64,000 bases of DNA from Deltaproteobacteria bacterium. Lineage in GTDB: Bacteria; Desulfobacterota; Syntrophorhabdia; Syntrophorhabdales; Syntrophorhabdaceae. Location: assembly GCA_022711595.1 (NCBI GenBank), contig JAKLET010000011.1, positions 1 through 64,000 on the forward strand. The letters run 5' to 3'. The translations under genes were made by a program, and so were the position numbers. The notes below the pieces were generated by a model that did no database searches, was not told the DNA's origin, and saw only the letters and a list, made by a program, of their open reading frames with translations. Positions 8,425-17,167 of this stretch are shown here, in pieces; within the stretch, counting starts at the first letter, position 1; each line of letters starts with the position of its first letter.

Positions 8425-8913
8425 ATGAACGAAAAAGAGTTCACCTATGTCATAGACGGAAAGACTTACGTGCAGAGGCCGCTGGTCCTGGGCCAGATAA
8501 AACAGCTTGTGAGCATCCTTGAAAACATGTCGGTCGACATCTTTGTCAATGAGATGGAAATGACGAAGCTTCTGATAAGCAATGCTGGACCGGCAATTGC
8601 CGTGATACTCACAGAAGAAGGCACATCGCCAAAAGACAAGGACGTGCAGTATCTTGCCGGTGAACTTGAATTCGCGATAGACGCGGAGACGATCACAAGG
8701 GTGATCCAGGATTTTTTCGCCTGCAACCCCGTAGCTTTGATCTGCGAGAAAGTAGCGGGGATGGTGAAAACGGTTCAACGGACAATGGAAACTGGATCGA
8801 CAGGATCTGTATCCTCCTCTCGGGAGGGGATATCACAAAGTGGGAGCAGATCCTCTGGGGATACACCCCCGGAGAGTGTGTCCCCTGGATCGAGTACCGG
8901 TCAAGGGACGTGA
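8425..8913 (+). CDS. Tail assembly chaperone, zero-frame product (lambda G-like)
   Basis: The zero-frame product is 162 residues starting MNEKEFTYVIDGKTYVQRPL after AAAAGGAGGTCTG. It lies between tail tube and tape measure genes, where tail chaperones always occur. The first about 98 residues look like a compact helical protein. After residue 120 the sequence turns into low-complexity serine, glycine and threonine, suggesting that this frame is not under protein-level constraint there. A -1 slippery heptamer at 8712-8718 permits a longer fusion (next entry). Confidence 0.8.
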   Translation: MNEKEFTYVIDGKTYVQRPLVLGQIKQLVSILENMSVDIFVNEMEMTKLLISNAGPAIAVILTEEGTSPKDKDVQYLAGELEFAIDAETITRVIQDFFACNPVALICEKVAGMVKTVQRTMETGSTGSVSSSREGISQSGSRSSGDTPPESVSPGSSTGQGT

Positions 8914-9074
8914 TGTTCCGGGAGGCGGTCCTTGCTTTTCTCGGGGTTGATACAAACGGCGGCGGATGCACCAAGGAACGAAAAGAGCGCTGCAGGTTCG
9001 AGTGGGGTGAGTACATTGAATGGGCCTGTAGTGTTTGTGAACATAACACTAATCGGAAGAATAAGGAAACCTGA
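8425..9074 (+). CDS. Tail assembly chaperone, predicted -1 frameshift fusion (lambda GT-like)
   Basis: Zero-frame codons 8425-8718 contain T TTT TTC at 8712-8718. Slipping back one base there enters a frame open to TGA 9072-9074, giving about 216 residues. The -1 frame carries convincing protein: WIDRICILLSGGDITKWEQI, then WGYTPGECVPWIEYRSRDVM and cysteine-rich CTKERKERC. It ends overlapping the tape-measure ATG by one base (TGATG). Lambda and most long-tailed phages make G and GT in this way, GT binding the tape measure while tube protein is recruited. A slip further downstream, near GTGAAAACG at 8764-8772, is possible but that site is a poorer heptamer. Confidence 0.75.
8712..8718 (+). other. 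Slippery heptamer TTTTTTC for -1 ribosomal frameshift
   Basis: The sequence reads GAT TTT TTC GCC in the zero frame, so T TTT TTC matches the X XXY YYZ rule exactly. Both tRNAs can re-pair in the -1 frame. No long stem is obvious directly after it, though I could not fold the RNA. Confidence 0.7.
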
Positions 9075-11746
9075 TGCAAAATAAGGTCGAGATCATCATA
9101 ACCTCTGACAGCAAGGGGGCAATCACCGGGATCGCCCAGGCCGGAGAATCGATCAAGAGCCTGCGGTCTCAGGTTACCGGGCTGCAGGCATCCCTCGGCG
9201 ATGTCGCCAAGGGACTGGGCCTGTTTTACGGGATCAAGGAAACAATCGAGGGCGTCACCTCGGCGGTCCGGGAATCGCTGCGGTTTCTGGGACAGATGGA
9301 GACCTCGGCGCTCGGCATAGCAGCAGCCTACATGGTGGGCGGCAAATATATCGATCAAACCACGGGCAAGGCGCTTGCCGGCGAGGCGGCGCTGCGTGCC
9401 GCCCAGGGGGAATCCAAACAGATGCTCGAAGAGCTCCAGGTCGCCAACATGCAGACGATCGCCACGCTCGACCAGCTCGTCAGGGCCTATCAGGAGACGC
9501 TCCCCGTTGCCATGTCCAAGGGCTTTGACAAAAAAATGGCAAAGGACTTCACTGTCGCGATGGTCCAGGCGGCCGGCGCGATCGGGCTGCCGCTGGAGCA
9601 GATGGGCGAGGAGACACGCTCCATCCTTACCGGCAATATCAATCCAAGAACGTCCCGAATCGCCACGGTCCTCGGGCTTCGCAACGAGGACATCAAAAAC
9701 GTTGAAGGAAACGCACAGAAATTATTCGACTTCCTCATGGAAAGGCTCGACGCCTACAAGGTGGCAGGCATCGAATCACAGAAGACCTGGGCGGGCCTCT
9801 GGAGCAACACGAAGGACATCGCGCTCCAGATCGGCGGGAAGGTTTTCGAACCGCTTTTCGAAGCGATAAAGGAAGGCCTTTCAGAAATAACGAACAAGAT
9901 CGTCGCCATCGATGAAAAAACAAGGACCATCAAGTGGAACGATGAGTTCCTGTCGACTATTAACATGATCAGAGAGGCGATATCGATCGCGATAGATGAC
10001 GTGACGCGGCTCGCGATGTTGCTCGACAAGGCAGGCGGGACAATGACCGCCATCATGCACTACGGGACACTCGCGGAGTATAAACTAAGCCTCGGTACCT
10101 GGACGGAGGCCGGAAAGTCCGCCGAGAAGTGGAAAGAGCGCAACAAGATGTATGAGGAGCGCTATAAGGAGAATGAGCGGTCTCTTTATACCCGACAGGT
10201 GACAAGGCAGGGAGTTCTCAAGCCTGCATCCCCCGAGAAGCTCGAGGCGCTCCAGTGGACCACGCCAGCCGGTGCAGGCCTCGTGGAAATGACAACGAAA
10301 CACGGCCAGAAGCTCTATTTCGAACAGAACGAAAAATCCCAAAAAGCAGGATATAAGGCGAATCCTCCGAGGCCGTCCAAAGACAAGACGGATGAGGCCC
10401 GGGCCGGGGTTGAAGCGGGGCTGAGAGAAAAGCTCGCCCTGTTGAGGGAAGAAGAAGCCCAGAAGCTCGAATTCCTCAAGACGGACGAAAAGCGCAGGGA
10501 GCTGAGCCATAAGAAAGGGATCCTGTCAGAAAAAGAATACATATCTGAGACAAATGCCCTTAAGAGAGAAGCTCTGGAATGGGGCATCGCGTATGCCCAG
10601 AAAGAGAAGGAAGCCATCTCCCTGGCGTGGGACCAGAAGAAGGGTTTATACAACGAAGAAAAGGACCGGATAAAGGAGGAAGGCCGGGTCAAGGTGGAGC
10701 TTACAAAGCGGGACACGGAGATCGCGAAGAAGAAAGAAGAGCTTACCCGTCTTGGCATCGATAACACCATTGAGGAGATCGAATACAGCAAAAGGCTTTC
10801 CGAGGCCAGGCGTGATGGTGAGCTCAAGACCCTTGAGGCGGAGCTGTCACTTAAAAAGAAGCTGATCGAGATCGGTCTTGAGCGCGGCGAGATGACACAG
10901 CTTCAGGCAAAACAGAAAGAGCTTGACCTTGAGGAACACATTCAAAAAGTCCGTATCGAAAACCTCCGCCTGAAATACCGGGAAGCAGAAAAAGATGCAG
11001 AAAAGATCAGCATCCTTGCTGAGATTGCCGCGCAGGAGCAAGAGATTCTGGCGATAGCCGCCCAGAGGGCGAGGACAGAGCAGGAGATGTATGGAAGCCT
11101 TGAGGAAGGGCTGAGTGAAGGTCTAAAAAAATACACCAGCGAAACGCGTACGTCATTTCAACAGGGCGTTGAGATCGCCCGGCAGACGGCGCAGGGAATG
11201 GACCAGGCGTTCTCCGACCTCTTCTTCGATTCTTTTCAGGGAAAACTGGGATCCCTCTGGGACCATGTCAAAGCCTTTTTGACGTCGGTCCAGCGCGCTC
11301 TCGCGAATTCATTGGGACAGCAGTCTACAAGTTTTATCACAAAAGCGGTCTCATCCCTGTTCTCTTCCGGCGGGAACACAGGCACCGCCTCCGGGGACGT
11401 CGATTCGGGGTACTTCGATACAAAGCACGACGGCGGCATCGTCAGAAAGTTCATCCCCACCTTCCACGGCGGCGGCCTCAACGACAATGAGCGCCTGGTG
11501 ATCAACAAGGTGGGCGAGCGTTACATCACCGAGGAGCAGAACAGCTGGCTGAACCGGGTGGCCAGGGTCGCCGAAGGCGGCCAGCCGAACGTGGTCGTCA
11601 ATATCGACAATAAGACCGGCATACCCTTCAATGCCAGGGAACTCGCACCGAAGACAGACAAACGCCAGCAGATCCGCACCATCATGCTCGAGCTTGCCGG
11701 CACGGACCCGGCGGTCAGAAACGCTTTCGGGGTCAGGGGGGCATAA
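9074..11746 (+). CDS. Tail tape measure protein
   Basis: At 890 residues this is the longest gene of the tail assembly block before the tip protein, and it directly follows the chaperone. The N-terminal 80 residues contain the usual ESIKSLRSQVTGLQASLGDV helix. Residues about 430-680 form a long charged coiled coil rich in lysine and glutamate (for example EEEAQKLEFLKTDEKRRELS). The C-terminus is glycine-rich (SSGGNTGTASGDVDSGYF and FHGGGLNDNERLVINKVGE), a common tape-measure ending. It sets tail length and is ejected with DNA. Length scales with the tail, here predicting a moderate siphovirus tail of roughly 130 nm by the usual rule. Confidence 0.9.
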   Translation: MQNKVEIIITSDSKGAITGIAQAGESIKSLRSQVTGLQASLGDVAKGLGLFYGIKETIEGVTSAVRESLRFLGQMETSALGIAAAYMVGGKYIDQTTGKALAGEAALRAAQGESKQMLEELQVANMQTIATLDQLVRAYQETLPVAMSKGFDKKMAKDFTVAMVQAAGAIGLPLEQMGEETRSILTGNINPRTSRIATVLGLRNEDIKNVEGNAQKLFDFLMERLDAYKVAGIESQKTWAGLWSNTKDIALQIGGKVFEPLFEAIKEGLSEITNKIVAIDEKTRTIKWNDEFLSTINMIREAISIAIDDVTRLAMLLDKAGGTMTAIMHYGTLAEYKLSLGTWTEAGKSAEKWKERNKMYEERYKENERSLYTRQVTRQGVLKPASPEKLEALQWTTPAGAGLVEMTTKHGQKLYFEQNEKSQKAGYKANPPRPSKDKTDEARAGVEAGLREKLALLREEEAQKLEFLKTDEKRRELSHKKGILSEKEYISETNALKREALEWGIAYAQKEKEAISLAWDQKKGLYNEEKDRIKEEGRVKVELTKRDTEIAKKKEELTRLGIDNTIEEIEYSKRLSEARRDGELKTLEAELSLKKKLIEIGLERGEMTQLQAKQKELDLEEHIQKVRIENLRLKYREAEKDAEKISILAEIAAQEQEILAIAAQRARTEQEMYGSLEEGLSEGLKKYTSETRTSFQQGVEIARQTAQGMDQAFSDLFFDSFQGKLGSLWDHVKAFLTSVQRALANSLGQQSTSFITKAVSSLFSSGGNTGTASGDVDSGYFDTKHDGGIVRKFIPTFHGGGLNDNERLVINKVGERYITEEQNSWLNRVARVAEGGQPNVVVNIDNKTGIPFNARELAPKTDKRQQIRTIMLELAGTDPAVRNAFGVRGA

Positions 11747-12103
11747 ATGGCGACCTTCCCCACACTGGGTGTGAACCCGACGATCACGGACTGGAGGGAG
11801 TCCAAGGCCGATGACCCCACGATCCGGCTGAAGACCGACGGCGGCTACACGGTCACGGGCGTGCGCTTTACCAGGACAACGCCGAAGAAGTTCCACCTCA
11901 AATACGAGCCGCTGTCCGCCGCAGAAAAGGCATCCCTCGAATCCCTCGAGAACGAGGTCCACGTCGGCGCGGGGATGATCGCCTGGACAAATCCCTTCAC
12001 GGGCGCCTCCGTCGATGGCCGTCTTGCCGCCCCGATCGAGTTTAAGCCCTACAAGGGCGTCCCCGGCCTCTGGTCTGCAGAATTTGATTTCGAGGAGGCA
12101 TAG
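11747..12103 (+). CDS. Minor tail protein, lambda gpM-like
   Basis: The 118-residue protein starts immediately after the tape-measure stop and contains FHLKYEPLSAAEKASLESLE, then MIAWTNPFTG and GLWSAEFDFEEA, as expected for the M-type protein that joins tape measure and tail tip. In lambda the order is H, M, L, K, I, J, and the same order is seen here. The start ATG 11747 has GTCAGGGGGGCATAA upstream. The family match is mainly by size, strand pattern and position. Confidence 0.7.
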   Translation: MATFPTLGVNPTITDWRESKADDPTIRLKTDGGYTVTGVRFTRTTPKKFHLKYEPLSAAEKASLESLENEVHVGAGMIAWTNPFTGASVDGRLAAPIEFKPYKGVPGLWSAEFDFEEA

Positions 12104-12895
12104 ATGTCCCTTCCCAGCGTCCTCAAGTACGCGAAGAACGAGATCTCCTCGATCTATCCATGGCTTTTCCTGCTCGATGTGACAACGCCGGCGGGCGCCA
12201 CCTTCTATTTCGTGCACAACAACGAGAACATCACCTTCCAGGGACGGATCTATACTCGCTTTCCCTTCCAGATCGAGCTGCCGGAGATAAATTCGGAGGG
12301 AGCGGTCCCCTCGTGGAACATAAAGGTCAACAACACGTCGAGGGTGCTCGAAAAGACGCTCCAGGAAACCAAAGGCATGACGGACTCGCTCATCCTCATG
12401 AGGATCGTCAACGCTGCCTATCTTGCGGAGAACTACGTCGATCTCGAGACGGAGCTCAAGGTCCTGGAGGCGTTCTCCGATTACACCTGGATCACCTGGC
12501 GCTGCGGCGGCAGGAACCTGTTCCGGGACCTCTTCCCGCTTTACCGGTACCTGGCAAACTACTGCGCACACAAGTTCCGGTGGCACGAATGCTATTACAA
12601 CGATCCCACCGCGGCGGCGGTGAAGGGCGACGACGGCAACGACTATATCTGCTATGTCACCCATGTGTCGACACCCGATAACCGGCCGCTCACCGGCAAG
12701 AACTGGATGCAGGTCTGGAGGCGCAAGAACCGCCAGGTGCCAGGCGGCAGCGCCGGGTCCTGGTCGGCGGGCCTGCAGTACAGCGCCGGCACGGCAAGTT
12801 GCAAGCACACCCTTGCGGACTGCAGGCTCAAGGGCAATTCACGGCGCTTCGGGGCCTTCATCGGCCTTGCGAACTCGGGGGTGAGGATTGTCTGA
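12104..12895 (+). CDS. Minor tail protein, lambda gpL-like, with iron-sulfur cysteines and an inserted module
   Basis: The 263-residue protein carries C154-x8-C163 and C233-x6-C240. This is the cysteine spacing with which lambda gpL binds a [4Fe-4S] cluster in the tail tip, and the second pair is followed by the conserved RLKGNSRRFGAF. In lambda about 23 residues separate the two pairs; here there are 70. The extra stretch, residues about 167-210, has the pattern GNDYICYVTHVSTPDNRPLT then GKNWMQVW, resembling small carbohydrate-binding modules of the CBM5/12 type. The N-terminal half (to residue 130) looks like the gpL hub domain. It abuts the M gene and overlaps the K gene by eight bases. 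Confidence 0.85.
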   Translation: MSLPSVLKYAKNEISSIYPWLFLLDVTTPAGATFYFVHNNENITFQGRIYTRFPFQIELPEINSEGAVPSWNIKVNNTSRVLEKTLQETKGMTDSLILMRIVNAAYLAENYVDLETELKVLEAFSDYTWITWRCGGRNLFRDLFPLYRYLANYCAHKFRWHECYYNDPTAAAVKGDDGNDYICYVTHVSTPDNRPLTGKNWMQVWRRKNRQVPGGSAGSWSAGLQYSAGTASCKHTLADCRLKGNSRRFGAFIGLANSGVRIV

Positions 12896-13286
12896 TATCC
12901 TCGATGTAAGGGACCTCATCGGCAAACCCTTCAGGCCGCATGGCCGCGGCCCGGACAGTTTCGACTGCTGGGGCCTGGCCATGGAGGCGGCCCGCAGGCT
13001 GGGGGTGGAACTGCCCGATTTTACCTACGGTGATGACCTCGACGTGACATGCCTGAACGGGCTTATCACCGGTAACAAGGACCGTATCCTCGAGCTTGGC
13101 AGGCCGGAGCCGTACTGCCTGGCGGGGTTCTCCCTGATACCCGGCTACGAGACCCACGTCGGGACGGTTCTCGAGGACTGCCGCAGGTTCATCCATATCC
13201 GCCGCAGGCACAACGTCATCATATCCAGGCTCAGCGATCTCTTCTGGAAGCCTCGCGTCAGGGGGTTCTACCGTTGGATCCGGTGA
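12888..13286 (+). CDS. Tail assembly NlpC/P60-type peptidase, lambda gpK-like
   Basis: The 132-residue protein has the NlpC/P60 catalytic cysteine in SFDCWGLAMEAAR at about residue 27 and a histidine in ETHVGTVL at about residue 90, a pattern found in phage tail-tip peptidoglycan peptidases. It lacks the extra N-terminal JAB/MPN domain of lambda gpK, so it is a short form. The start is TTG 12888 (leading to SDILDVRDLIG), overlapping the gpL-like stop by eight bases. It probably helps tail penetration through the cell wall. Confidence 0.83.
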   Translation: MSDILDVRDLIGKPFRPHGRGPDSFDCWGLAMEAARRLGVELPDFTYGDDLDVTCLNGLITGNKDRILELGRPEPYCLAGFSLIPGYETHVGTVLEDCRRFIHIRRRHNVIISRLSDLFWKPRVRGFYRWIR

Positions 13287-16200
13287 CGATCAAGGAATTC
13301 AGGAGTCCTTTCCGGTATACACAACCGAGGGTGATCGAACTTGAGCCCGGCCGGTGGATGTGGGAGGCGTCCCTTGAGGATGTCCGTCGCTCGCAGCTTC
13401 CGGAGATCGTGCCCTTCGCGTTTGTTGTGAACGGGGTCCCCGTCAGGAAAGAGGACCTGCTGGCGATATGGCTGTCCCCGGGGGACCAGGTGATCGCCGT
13501 CCCGTACGTCGGAGACGATGATATCATTCCCATGGTCATCGGCGTCATCTTCGCTATCATAGCGACGGTCGTCAGCAGCGGGACCCTGGCCCCGGCGCTC
13601 GGTGCGGCATTTGAAGCGGGAGGGATCGGAGCGATCGCCGGCGCCGCTGCCGTTTCCATCATCGGCGGGGTCATCGTCTCCTCGATGGTCAAGGCGCCTG
13701 ACGTGGCCACGCAGGACCTGACCGGCTACGACACCTCACAGTCCTATTCCTGGTCGCCGGCGACGACGCAGCAGCAGGGTACCGCGATCCCGCGGCCTTA
13801 CGGCCTCAACAAGCTCTACGGCAACGTCGTCAACTGGCATATCGACAATATCAACGACACCCAGTACCTCAACGTCCTCATCTGCCTCGGGGTGGGACCC
13901 GTTTCGAGGCTCTACAACTTCAAGATCAACGATCAGCCCGTCGAGAACTTCGCCGGCGTCGAGATCCACACACGCCTGGGGCATCTCGACCAGACGCCGA
14001 TACCGAATTTCAACGACACAAAGAAGGAATACGCCATCTCCCCGGTAAAGGTCGCCTACGGATCCCCGGTCACCTACACGACCGTCGATGACGATTTCAA
14101 CGGGCTGGAGGTCGTCATATCCTTCCCGTCGGGCCTCTGGTATGCGAACGACCTGGGCGGCCTCGATGCAATAAGCATCAACCTCGGCGTTGAGATCAAA
14201 AAGCAGGGGACCGCCACATGGGTGCCCATAACCCAGCAGGTGATTGCAACAAAGGAGACATATTTCGGGGGGAGATGGAGCCTGGGCCGCTGGTTCGATG
14301 GTGAAGCGGGGCCGACATGGTACGAATACTCCACGGGCAGCACAAACCCCGCAGATCATTATGAGGGGCAATCGGCGGGCAATGTCCCGGTGGGGGACTG
14401 CATATACGAGCTTATCTGGCACTGGATCTCCCAGGAATATTCCCGGACCGTGTACACCACCGTCAACTACGTGACCGTAACCGGGGCACAGAGCACGGTG
14501 ATCAGGAGGACCTTCAGGGTAAACAACCTCGATCCCGGAAAGTACGACATCCGGGTGACAAACATGACCCCTGACAGGGCATCCTCCCGGTACGGCGACG
14601 ACTGTTACCTCACATCGGTCCAGGAGATCTACACGGATGATTTTGAGTATCCCAGGATGGTTCTGGTGGGCATCAAGGCTCTGGCCACCGGGCAGATCTC
14701 CGGATCGATCCGCTTCAGTTGCTACTGCGACGGTGCGCTGGTCAGGGCGACACTGGATGGATTGGTATGGCAGACCGCCTATTCACGCAAACCGGCGTGG
14801 ATAGGGTATGACATTCTCACCAGGCCCGTCCTCGATAACAACGGCAGCCCCGTCCGGTACGACGGCCTGATGCCCGCCAGGGTGGACACCGACGCGCACC
14901 TCGACCTCGCCGGGTATAACGCCGCCTCTGTTCCCGATGGTTCCGGGGGTACGGAAGAACTGTGCCAGTTCGACGGCGTCTTCGATCATGCCTCAACGGT
15001 ATGGGACTCGCTTTTGAAGGTCTACCGCATCGGCCGCGCGGTACCTTATTACTCGGGGACCAGGATAACCCTTGCGATCAACAAGCCCGAGGCATCCCCG
15101 GAGAGCGGTTTTCTGGTCGGCATGGGAAGCATATTGAAGGACTCGTTCCAGGAGCACTGGTCGTCGACCGAGGAGCGGCCCACGGAACTTACCGTCGAGA
15201 TCCTCAACAAGGACAACGATTTTGCCAGGGAGCCCCTGCAGGTGATAAACCCGAACCTTGTCACCAACCAGGCACCGCTGAACATGGACATGTTCGGGGT
15301 GATCAGGGCGTCCCAGGCCTGGAGGGACGGGATGATGAGGCTCAAGGCGAACGAGCTGCTCACGAACACCGTATCGGTGAGCCTGCCAGTCTCTGCAATC
15401 GAGTGCCGCATCGGGCAGGTCGTCAACATCAGCCACGACGTTCCCCAGTGGGGGTTCTCGGGCCGCATCTCCGGTGTCTCCGGGAACGATACGGTTGTCC
15501 TCGACAGGGACGTCGCTATTGAGGCGGGGAAGACCTATGGGATCATAATCTGGCTAAAAAGCGACGAGCGCGTCTACCGGCAGGTCCAGTCCGTCGCCGG
15601 GGCGGTGGTGGTCGTGTCCTCGCCTTTCGAGACCGGCCACATCCCCGAGAAATACGACAGCTACTCATACGGTGAAATCGGCAAGGTGACGAAGCCCTTT
15701 AGGATCCTGTCCGTCCAGCCCGACATGGACCACCGGTTCAAGCTCACCTGCCTTGAATACAATGCTTCGCTGTGGAACCTGGACTCCCAGCAACCCGTGC
15801 TCCCGACGCCTGACTATTCGGCGATTGACGTATTGCCACCAGTCCTCAATCTGTCCGTCAAGGACCGGCTCACGAAGAGAGTGGACGGCACCATCGACGA
15901 GATGATCGAGATATCCTTTTCTCGTCCGTCGAACAACATGTACGACCACGCGGAGATCTATTACAACCGGGACAATTCCGGTTGGCAGTTCGCCAGTTCC
16001 ACCTGGGGAACATCTTATCTGCTGCCCTGTATCGCCCTGTCAAGCTACAAGATTGCGATCGTGACGGTCAATACCGCAGGCGGCAAGATGACCATCCCCG
16101 CTGCCCCGCAGGCAGAGATCAGGCCGCTCGGCAAGACCGCCCCGCCGTCGAACGTGGCGGATATCTGGGCGTCCCCGGCGATCGGCGGGCTGCGCCTCGA

Positions 16201-17155
16201 CTGGACCGCGATACCTGATGTCGATATAGACTACTACCTGCTGCGATATCATCCCTCAACGAGCGGGGCATGGACGGGTGCCATGGACGTGGCAAAGATC
16301 TACAGCACGTCGATCACGCTGCCCGCGGCAAGGAGTGGAAAGTATCTGCTCAAGGCGGTGGACACGAGCGGCAATGAGAGCGCCTCCGCCATATCCGTCA
16401 TAACCGATATCCCGACGATCCTCGCGTGGAACGTCCAGGCCGAACTCATCGAGGAGCCTGCCTTCGCTGGCGCTAAGACCCACATGGCGGCCGTCGGTGG
16501 CAAGCTTGTCCTCGAATCTCAAGGTTCTTTCGACGGTATCGCCGATCTGGACGCCGTTCAGAACATAGACTCGCTCGACATGGCGTTCTGGCCAGACGGA
16601 TATTATGAGACACCGGAGGTCAACCTCGGCAGCGTCCAGACCGCCCGGTGCAGCGCCATCGTGGAATTCGTCGGTGTGGACACGCAGTATCTGTTCAACA
16701 GCATTTTGGATTTCGACGCGGTCAGCGATCTCGACGGGGACCTTTCCGGGGTGGGCATCCAGACGCAGATCGCGCTGTCGCAGAACGGTGTTGACTGGGG
16801 AGACTGGCAGAATTTCATGATAGGGGATTACACGGCGAGAAAGTTCAGGATGAGGGTCCATGTATACACCAATAAACCTACGCAGTACGTGGAGATCTCG
16901 AAGATCCATTTTATCGTCGACATGCCTGACCGGTCCGAACGGGGCCAGGATGTCACGGTCCCGGTGGGAGGACTCAGCGTCGCTTTCGCCCGGTCCTATA
17001 TTGCGAAACCGCTCGTGCGGATCACCATCCAGTCAGCACTGGACGGGGACTATTATGAGCTCAGCAGCGTAAGCACAACAGGATTCACTATCTATATAAA
17101 AAACGCGGGAAGCACAGTTTCGCGCGTCATCGACTGGGAATCAAAGGGATACTAA
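13274..17155 (+). CDS. Tail tip / host-specificity protein, lambda gpJ-like, with fused gpI-like N-terminus
   Basis: At 1293 residues this is the central tail-tip fibre. Residues 1-75 look like the ubiquitin-like fold of gpI, followed by a hydrophobic glycine- and alanine-rich stretch (about 80-145, with DDIIPMVIGVIFAIIATVVS), so I and J functions appear fused. Then comes the conserved tip segment GTAIPRPYGLNKLYGNVVNW. Residues about 855-1045 form two fibronectin type III-like domains (for example GLRLDWTAIPDVDIDYYLLR). The last 60 residues (DVTVPVGGLSVAFARSYIAK onward) probably contact the receptor or cap the fibre. Start is TTG 13274 or GTG 13283, overlapping the preceding gene by 13 bases. 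Confidence 0.87.
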   Translation: MDPVTIKEFRSPFRYTQPRVIELEPGRWMWEASLEDVRRSQLPEIVPFAFVVNGVPVRKEDLLAIWLSPGDQVIAVPYVGDDDIIPMVIGVIFAIIATVVSSGTLAPALGAAFEAGGIGAIAGAAAVSIIGGVIVSSMVKAPDVATQDLTGYDTSQSYSWSPATTQQQGTAIPRPYGLNKLYGNVVNWHIDNINDTQYLNVLICLGVGPVSRLYNFKINDQPVENFAGVEIHTRLGHLDQTPIPNFNDTKKEYAISPVKVAYGSPVTYTTVDDDFNGLEVVISFPSGLWYANDLGGLDAISINLGVEIKKQGTATWVPITQQVIATKETYFGGRWSLGRWFDGEAGPTWYEYSTGSTNPADHYEGQSAGNVPVGDCIYELIWHWISQEYSRTVYTTVNYVTVTGAQSTVIRRTFRVNNLDPGKYDIRVTNMTPDRASSRYGDDCYLTSVQEIYTDDFEYPRMVLVGIKALATGQISGSIRFSCYCDGALVRATLDGLVWQTAYSRKPAWIGYDILTRPVLDNNGSPVRYDGLMPARVDTDAHLDLAGYNAASVPDGSGGTEELCQFDGVFDHASTVWDSLLKVYRIGRAVPYYSGTRITLAINKPEASPESGFLVGMGSILKDSFQEHWSSTEERPTELTVEILNKDNDFAREPLQVINPNLVTNQAPLNMDMFGVIRASQAWRDGMMRLKANELLTNTVSVSLPVSAIECRIGQVVNISHDVPQWGFSGRISGVSGNDTVVLDRDVAIEAGKTYGIIIWLKSDERVYRQVQSVAGAVVVVSSPFETGHIPEKYDSYSYGEIGKVTKPFRILSVQPDMDHRFKLTCLEYNASLWNLDSQQPVLPTPDYSAIDVLPPVLNLSVKDRLTKRVDGTIDEMIEISFSRPSNNMYDHAEIYYNRDNSGWQFASSTWGTSYLLPCIALSSYKIAIVTVNTAGGKMTIPAAPQAEIRPLGKTAPPSNVADIWASPAIGGLRLDWTAIPDVDIDYYLLRYHPSTSGAWTGAMDVAKIYSTSITLPAARSGKYLLKAVDTSGNESASAISVITDIPTILAWNVQAELIEEPAFAGAKTHMAAVGGKLVLESQGSFDGIADLDAVQNIDSLDMAFWPDGYYETPEVNLGSVQTARCSAIVEFVGVDTQYLFNSILDFDAVSDLDGDLSGVGIQTQIALSQNGVDWGDWQNFMIGDYTARKFRMRVHVYTNKPTQYVEISKIHFIVDMPDRSERGQDVTVPVGGLSVAFARSYIAKPLVRITIQSALDGDYYELSSVSTTGFTIYIKNAGSTVSRVIDWESKGY

Positions 17156-17167
17156 AAGGAGGTATTT

